Below, piece by piece: positions 7,440-10,737 of a stretch of 10,737 bases of DNA (positions are counted from its first letter, which is position 1; each line of letters opens with the position of its first letter). Below the pieces are notes generated by a model that worked only from the letters and a program-made list of their open reading frames with translations, searched no databases and was not told the DNA's origin. The stretch is from Proteiniphilum sp. UBA4084 (GTDB taxonomy: Bacteria; Bacteroidota; Bacteroidia; Bacteroidales; Dysgonomonadaceae), in NCBI GenBank assembly GCA_002383605.1, contig DFYK01000080.1, positions 6,637 through 17,373 on the forward strand. Reading direction: 5' to 3'. A program made the translations under genes and the position numbers.

Positions 7440-8266
7440 TTTGTCCTTTCCATTGTTATGTCCATTCTGGCCACAGTGGCGCCCCGGCCGCTGGTCTGAT
7501 AGATCATCACGGGCTTGTTGTCCCTGTTCATGCGTTTAACCGGTTCCGGCAGGTATGTGTGGCTGTGACCCCCAATGATGAGGTCGATATTCCGGGATGA
7601 TTCGGCCAGCCTGACATCGGCGCTGTAACCCAGGTGGGAGAGGCAGATGATCAGGTCACATTTCTCTTCCCTGCGAAGCTTTTCTGCCAGATTATTGGCA
7701 GTCTCTTCCGGATCCAGAAATTTCATTCCCTTATAGTTGTCTGCAGCGATCAGCCCCTTTGGCTGGATGTCGATGCCGATGACCCCGATGCGTAGTTTTC
7801 CCTTCCTCAGGATCAGGTATGGTTTGACCATGCCGGCGAGTGCGGTGCCGGAGAAGTCGTAGTTGCTCGACACGATGGGAAAGTCGGCTCGCCTGACTGC
7901 CTTTGCAAGCACTTCCAGTCCGTAATCAAACTCATGATTTCCCAATGTGGCCGCATCATAATGCATCAGGTTCATCGCCTTTACTTCTACTTCTCCCTTA
8001 AATAGATTGAAGTAAGGGGTTCCCTGAAGAAAATCGCCTGCATCGAACAGGAGTACCTGTTTGTTTTCAGCCCTTACCTGATCGATGTAGGATGCCCGGC
8101 GCACAACGCCTCCCTTGTCGGGGTTTGTCCTGTCGGTAAGCGGTAATGGCTCAATGCGGCTGTGGGTATCGTTTGTATGCAAAAGGACCAGCTGCTCCTG
8201 AGCAACGAGTGTCAGGCAGGAGAATAAAAAGAGGCTCAGCAGCAGGGTAAGATGTGGTCTTCTCAT
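7436..8266 (-). CDS. Secreted metallophosphatase, N-terminal (catalytic) half of a UshA-type 5'-nucleotidase
   Basis: This 276-residue protein carries only the metallophosphatase domain of periplasmic 5'-nucleotidases, which remove phosphate from nucleotides. After a signal sequence (1-22; VAQ fits signal peptidase I, although FSC at 15-17 is a weak lipobox) come the two-metal ligands. These are D33 and H35 in HTNDTHS, D78 in FDAGDF, N110 and H111 in GNHEFD, H211 in CLSHLG, and H234/H236 in GGHSHT. H111 and D114 correspond to the catalytic His-Asp pair of E. coli UshA. UshA is about 550 residues and carries its substrate-binding domain on the same chain. Here the protein stops after the first domain. 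The missing domain is encoded by the gene just upstream, 11 bp away. Its TGA overlaps the GTG start of the GH3 gene, indicating translational coupling. Substrate range (nucleotides, cyclic nucleotides or UDP-sugars) is not determined by sequence. Confidence 0.9.
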   Translation of the reverse strand: MRRPHLTLLLSLFLFSCLTLVAQEQLVLLHTNDTHSRIEPLPLTDRTNPDKGGVVRRASYIDQVRAENKQVLLFDAGDFLQGTPYFNLFKGEVEVKAMNLMHYDAATLGNHEFDYGLEVLAKAVRRADFPIVSSNYDFSGTALAGMVKPYLILRKGKLRIGVIGIDIQPKGLIAADNYKGMKFLDPEETANNLAEKLRREEKCDLIICLSHLGYSADVRLAESSRNIDLIIGGHSHTYLPEPVKRMNRDNKPVMIYQTSGRGATVARMDITMERTK

Positions 8267-8277
8267 CGGAATGGGTG

Positions 8278-9030
8278 TTATTTGTGAATGATTATGCGTC
8301 CGTCGAGGGTAGAGACGACTTCATCTCCGCGACGTGTTTGTTCCTTCACGTAAGCGATCATCACGTCGCGGAGCGTGACGCCGGTATCCGTGCGCGAAAG
8401 TGCATTGCGGAAAGCAGCCATGTTGTCATTGCCCTCAGCGAGGTAATCGAGGGTGACAATGCGGTAAACCTTCTCATTGGCGATGGGCTTGCCATCGATG
8501 GTCACGCTTTTTACTTTTCCCCCCTCGGCCACGAGTTTCACATTGGAAGAGATGCCTGCTCCGCCAATGCGGGCGTAGGCATCGAATATTTTTTTCAGAT
8601 CACTCCCCTTCAGTTCCAGAAAGGTGATGGCATTGTCGAATGAATAGATCTCGTAGAGATTGCCCACCGTGATTTGTCCCTGCGGAAGGGTGGCCCGGTG
8701 GCCGTGTACATTCATCACGCCGACATCGGCGCCCTGGGGCATATGCTCATCGCCATAGGCCTTCATCACATCGGAGGTGAAGTTGGTGAGCAGGCTTTCG
8801 GGCCTTTTGTAATCCATGAACTGTGCCGAGTAGCCGATGACCTCATTCATCTGCCGGTCGAGCCCCTCCTTGTAGGACTGTACCAGTGCCTGCATCTTGT
8901 GGTGCGGGTGATTGTCGAATGTGGAATCCATCTCCACAATGGTGCCGGACATTTCCGTCACATGGTAGGTTTGTTTACATGAAAGCAGGAGGATTGCCAG
9001 ACAGACAACCGGAATTATTTTTTTATGCAT
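8278..9030 (-). CDS. Lipoprotein, C-terminal (substrate-binding) domain of a UshA-type 5'-nucleotidase
   Basis: This 250-residue protein has a lipoprotein signal: KK near the N-terminus, a hydrophobic core, and the lipobox LLSC with C18 as the lipidated residue. The rest matches the 5'-nucleotidase C-terminal domain: RPESLLTNFTSDVMKAYGDE (76-95), DVGVMNVHGHRATLPQGQIT (102-121), NLYEIYSFDNAI (124-135) and YRIVTLDYLAEGNDNMAAF (189-207). In UshA this domain binds the base and ribose while the separate metal domain does chemistry. R112 is placed like the conserved arginine of the usual NxGGIR motif, but the glycines before it are H-G-H. GNDNM stands where many relatives have GGDGY, so base stacking may differ. 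It is the first gene of the minus-strand operon, with the metallophosphatase 11 bp downstream. The two products probably assemble into one enzyme at the membrane. That assembly is inferred from gene order and complementary domains. Confidence 0.87.
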   Translation of the reverse strand: MHKKIIPVVCLAILLLSCKQTYHVTEMSGTIVEMDSTFDNHPHHKMQALVQSYKEGLDRQMNEVIGYSAQFMDYKRPESLLTNFTSDVMKAYGDEHMPQGADVGVMNVHGHRATLPQGQITVGNLYEIYSFDNAITFLELKGSDLKKIFDAYARIGGAGISSNVKLVAEGGKVKSVTIDGKPIANEKVYRIVTLDYLAEGNDNMAAFRNALSRTDTGVTLRDVMIAYVKEQTRRGDEVVSTLDGRIIIHK

Positions 9031-9068
9031 GCCGAATAGATAAAAGTGCCCTAAACCGTTTACAAGGC

Positions 9069-9099
9069 CAAAAATAGGTATTTTTATACTGAAAGCAAG
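9069..9099 (-). promoter_or_regulatory. Promoter of the four-gene minus-strand operon
   Basis: On the minus strand CTTG (9099-9096) is followed, after 19 bases, by TATTTTTG (9076-9069). The -7 element is an exact TAnnTTTG match and the -33 a three-of-four match. The predicted start near 9062 leaves a leader of about 30 bases before the ATG at 9030. Gaps of 11, -4 and 8 bp between the four downstream genes make this the likely single promoter for all of them. Confidence 0.65.
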
Positions 9100-9159
9100 C
9101 AGCTGTTTTATAAATAAACATTAAATAATATTTTGTGCGGAAGTTTCAGGAATAATTGC

Positions 9160-9167
9160 TACCTTTG
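9160..9167 (+). promoter_or_regulatory. -7 promoter element of rplS
   Basis: TACCTTTG matches TAnnTTTG exactly. No TTTG is seen at the usual 19-21-base spacing; the nearest (9132-9135) is 24 bases upstream. The -33 contact may therefore be weak or replaced by the AT-rich stretch before it. The element faces away from the operon promoter about 80 bp to the left, so the two form a divergent promoter region. Confidence 0.6.
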
Positions 9168-9173
9168 CATCCG

Positions 9174-9253
9174 CTTTGCGTAATCTCTGTCGGCATCGTT
9201 CCGTCATATTGCGTTTAAACAGGGTTAATTATTAACATAAAGCTTATTACAAG
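9174..9253 (+). promoter_or_regulatory. rplS 5' leader with two adjacent palindromes
   Basis: The predicted mRNA leader is about 80 bases, longer than the other leaders in the window. It contains GTTTAAAC (9213-9220), perfectly self-complementary, and GTTAAT-T-ATTAAC (9224-9236), two 6-bp arms around one base. There is no Shine-Dalgarno sequence before the ATG. Leaders that mediate feedback control by ribosomal proteins are known upstream of L19 in other bacteria, including a Flavobacteria motif. I cannot match this one to a described motif by eye, so the regulatory role is speculative. Confidence 0.35.
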
Positions 9254-9604
9254 ATGGATTTAATGAAAATAGCAGAAGCCGCTTTCGCCAGAGAAAAGAA
9301 AGAGTTTCCTGCTTTCAGAAGTGGCGATACCATCACGGTTTCCTACCGCATTGCCGAAGGAAACAAAGAGCGTATACAGCAGTATCGCGGCGTGGTGATC
9401 AAGATTGCCGGTCACGGAGATGCAAAACGTTTCACCGTGCGGAAGATGTCAGACAACATTGGTGTGGAACGTATCTTCCCGATGAACTCACCATTCATTG
9501 AAGATATTACACTCAACAGTGCAGGAAAGGTTCGCAGAACAAAACTCTATTACCTGCGCAAGCTGCGTGGAAAAGCTGCCCGCATCCGCAAGAAAGTGTA
9601 TTAA
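9254..9604 (+). CDS. rplS: 50S ribosomal protein L19
   Basis: The 116-residue protein is a full-length L19, which sits at the 30S-50S interface and forms intersubunit bridges. Diagnostic stretches are FRSGDTITVSYRIAEGNKER (21-40), QQYRGVVIKIAGHG (42-55), FTVRKMSDNIGVERIFP (60-76), and the C-terminal basic KVRRTKLYYLRKLRGKAARI (92-111). The ATG at 9254 is chosen over the one three codons later because MDL-KIAE is the normal N-terminus of Bacteroidales L19 proteins. It is a single-gene unit here: it has its own promoter and leader upstream and a strong intrinsic terminator 26 bp after the stop. The usual trmD/rimM/rpsP neighbours of Proteobacteria and Firmicutes are absent. Confidence 0.98.
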   Translation: MDLMKIAEAAFAREKKEFPAFRSGDTITVSYRIAEGNKERIQQYRGVVIKIAGHGDAKRFTVRKMSDNIGVERIFPMNSPFIEDITLNSAGKVRRTKLYYLRKLRGKAARIRKKVY

Positions 9605-9630
9605 GAGGCACTGCAGACAAAATAAAAAAG

Positions 9631-9657
9631 CTCCGGAATTTTTCCGGAGTTTTTTTG
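9631..9657 (+). terminator. Intrinsic terminator of rplS
   Basis: CTCCGGAA (9631-9638) pairs perfectly with TTCCGGAG (9642-9649) across a TTT loop and is followed by a run of T (9650-9656). On the other strand the hairpin is followed by CTTTTTT (9630-9624), so it could stop transcription from either side. It separates rplS from recO. Confidence 0.93.
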
Positions 9658-9708
9658 TATCTCCCGTCGCCCAACTTTCCACCATTCGCCTTCTGCCTTC
9701 CGATCCTT

Positions 9709-9739
9709 TTTGCCGGAACTTTAAATTTTCCTATTTTTG
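9709..9739 (+). promoter_or_regulatory. recO promoter
   Basis: TTTG (9709-9712), 19 bases, then TATTTTTG (9732-9739): both elements match the Bacteroidota consensus exactly with optimal spacing. A start near 9745-9747 gives a leader of about 25 bases before the ATG at 9771. It lies downstream of the rplS terminator, so recO is independently transcribed. Confidence 0.78.
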
Positions 9740-9770
9740 TGGTTGTTATTCTTTGACTTAAAATAGAATC

Positions 9771-10493
9771 ATGCTTCATAAAACCGAAGGGATCGTGTTG
9801 GGTACTTCGCCTTATAACGACATCTATGGCATCGTGCAGGTCTTTACCCGCGACTTTGGCAGGGTCTCTTACCTGCTTCCCCGCTCACACGGTAAAAAAG
9901 CGAAAATAAAAACTTCGCTCTTCTTTCCGCTTTCGATACTTAACCTGGAGGTGGAGCATCTGCCGCTGCGCGACCTGCATCGGTTGAAGGAAGCTGAGCG
10001 GCAATTCCCGCTGCAGGATCTCTGCACGAACATGACCAAGGTGTCGCTGGCTTTTTTTCTGTCCGAGTTTTTGTCGCGCGTGCTCCGGGAGTCGGATAAC
10101 AACGGGCCGACATTCGACTTTGTAAAGAACTCGGTAGAAACACTGGAGGCTACCGAAAGAGGGCTGGCCAACTTCCATCTGGCCTTCCTGTTCGGGCTGA
10201 CGCGCTTCATGGGTATTTATCCGAATGTGGAATGGCGAGGGAGACATCGTTTTTTTGATCTGATGCAGGGTGAATTTGTGCAGAACATGCCGATGCATAC
10301 CCATTGTCTGAATAGTCGTGAAAGTGATTTTCTGGTGCTGCTCCAGCGCATGAATTACGGCAACATGCATCTCTTCGGTCTGTCACGCAGTAACCGAAAT
10401 ACAATCCTGGATTACCTGCTCGAATATTACCGTTTGCATGTGTATGACTTCCCCCCGCTCAAGTCGATCGACATCCTGCGGGCGCTCGCCTGA
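9771..10493 (+). CDS. recO: DNA repair protein RecO
   Basis: RecO helps load RecA onto SSB-coated single-stranded DNA in the RecFOR recombination pathway and anneals complementary strands. The 240-residue protein shows the N-terminal OB-fold signature: a start with KTEGIVLGTSPYNDI (4-18), then VQVFTRDFGRVSYLLP (22-37) and a basic GKKAKIK stretch (41-47). The remainder is the helical domain, ending in LLEYYRLHVYDFPPLKSIDI (216-235), which is characteristic of the Bacteroidota form. Only two cysteines (85, 179) are present and there is no CxxC pair, so the zinc finger of many bacterial RecO proteins is absent. I believe this is usual in this phylum, and the rest of the protein is intact. Length is normal. 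It converges with an unidentified minus-strand gene after a 43-bp gap. Confidence 0.93.
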   Translation: MLHKTEGIVLGTSPYNDIYGIVQVFTRDFGRVSYLLPRSHGKKAKIKTSLFFPLSILNLEVEHLPLRDLHRLKEAERQFPLQDLCTNMTKVSLAFFLSEFLSRVLRESDNNGPTFDFVKNSVETLEATERGLANFHLAFLFGLTRFMGIYPNVEWRGRHRFFDLMQGEFVQNMPMHTHCLNSRESDFLVLLQRMNYGNMHLFGLSRSNRNTILDYLLEYYRLHVYDFPPLKSIDILRALA

Positions 10494-10536
10494 TACAAGG
10501 CTGTGTCTGCCATCCGCCATAGTCCTGCAGGGAAAA

Positions 10537-10737
10537 TCAGGCATATGCCCTGAACAGGACAACCCGGCCGGATGATTCCACGGTGAAGCTGCTGCCGAGC
10601 GACTCGTTAAGTGTTCCCTGCCACCAGTTGGTGAGAACCCGGCCGGTGAGCGGATATTTGAGGTTGTGGGTGGTTATGGGCGCACGGTCGATCGGGAAGA
10701 GGGAGACCTGCTGTCCCGGGAAACCGGTAAATTCAAC
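10537..10737 (-). CDS. C-terminal end of an unidentified protein (partial)
   Basis: On the minus strand a reading frame enters from the right edge and runs 66 codons to a TGA at 10539-10537. The peptide starts VEFTGFPGQQVSLFPIDRAP and ends FTVESSGRVVLFRAYA. Alternating hydrophobic residues with glycine and tryptophan turns (LTGRVLTNWWQGTL at 30-43) suggest a beta-sandwich end domain. Such tails occur at the C-terminus of many secreted glycoside hydrolases, but this is a loose resemblance. I do not recognise the protein. Codon use (GC-rich third positions, no stops) matches the neighbouring genes, supporting real coding. Its start and main domains lie beyond the window. It converges on recO, with 43 bp between the stops and no clear terminator. 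Confidence 0.7.
   Translation of the reverse strand, partial: VEFTGFPGQQVSLFPIDRAPITTHNLKYPLTGRVLTNWWQGTLNESLGSSFTVESSGRVVLFRAYA

Noticed and set aside
7436..9030. Split nucleotidase as a sequencing frameshift or pseudogene
   Set aside because: The substrate-binding domain precedes the catalytic domain, each gene has its own export signal, and both domains are complete. This is a genuine two-gene arrangement.
10537..10554. Imperfect palindrome TCAGGCATATGCCCTGA region near the stop of the right-edge gene
   Set aside because: It has an unpaired base, no T-run on either side, and lies inside coding sequence, so it is not supported as a terminator or operator.
1..10737. Mobile element, CRISPR, phage or defence system
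   Set aside because: No transposase, integrase, terminal inverted repeats, regularly spaced repeats or defence-type domains were seen. All intergenic gaps are under 225 bp and the genes are core metabolic, ribosomal, repair and envelope functions.

Overview
The window looks like chromosomal core sequence from a member of the Bacteroidota, order Bacteroidales. A Dysgonomonadaceae-type genome (Proteiniphilum or Petrimonas relatives) would fit, but that family call is only an impression. Three things support the phylum. The promoters match the Bacteroidota form (TTTG, about 19 bases, TAnnTTTG). Genes are not preceded by Shine-Dalgarno sequences. The dihydroorotase, RplS and RecO sequences are of Bacteroidales type. 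Coding regions are moderately GC-rich and the spacers are AT-rich.

Left part (1-3445): the 5' end of an initiator tRNA-Met gene runs leftward off the window. Diverging from it is a two-gene unit encoding a polyprenol-phosphate mannose synthase-like GT2 enzyme and dihydroorotase (pyrC). A 21-bp perfect inverted repeat overlaps the start of this unit. A separately promoted GT-B glycosyltransferase of MurG/GT28 type, with unknown substrate, follows. Its last codons overlap the convergent aroB gene by 25 bp.

Middle part (3421-9099, minus strand): four tightly packed genes apparently read from one promoter near 9069-9099. In transcription order they are: a lipoprotein equal to the C-terminal domain of a UshA-type 5'-nucleotidase; a secreted metallophosphatase equal to the N-terminal domain of the same enzyme; a 984-residue exported protein fusing a GH3 NagZ-like beta-N-acetylglucosaminidase to a serine beta-lactamase-fold (AmiE-like) domain; and aroB (3-dehydroquinate synthase). 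The first three are envelope or periplasmic salvage enzymes for nucleotides and probably for muropeptides. AroB is cytoplasmic shikimate-pathway metabolism and appears to share the transcript only.

Right part (9160-10737): rplS (ribosomal protein L19), with its own promoter, an 80-base leader containing two palindromes and a strong intrinsic terminator, followed by recO with a consensus promoter. The last 201 bp hold the C-terminal 66 codons of an unidentified minus-strand gene that continues past the window.

I see no mobile element, CRISPR array, phage gene or defence system. The observations most worth a second look are the NagZ-AmiE-like fusion, the nucleotidase split into two genes in reversed domain order, the palindrome over the mannosyltransferase/pyrC promoter, and the aroB/glycosyltransferase 3' overlap.
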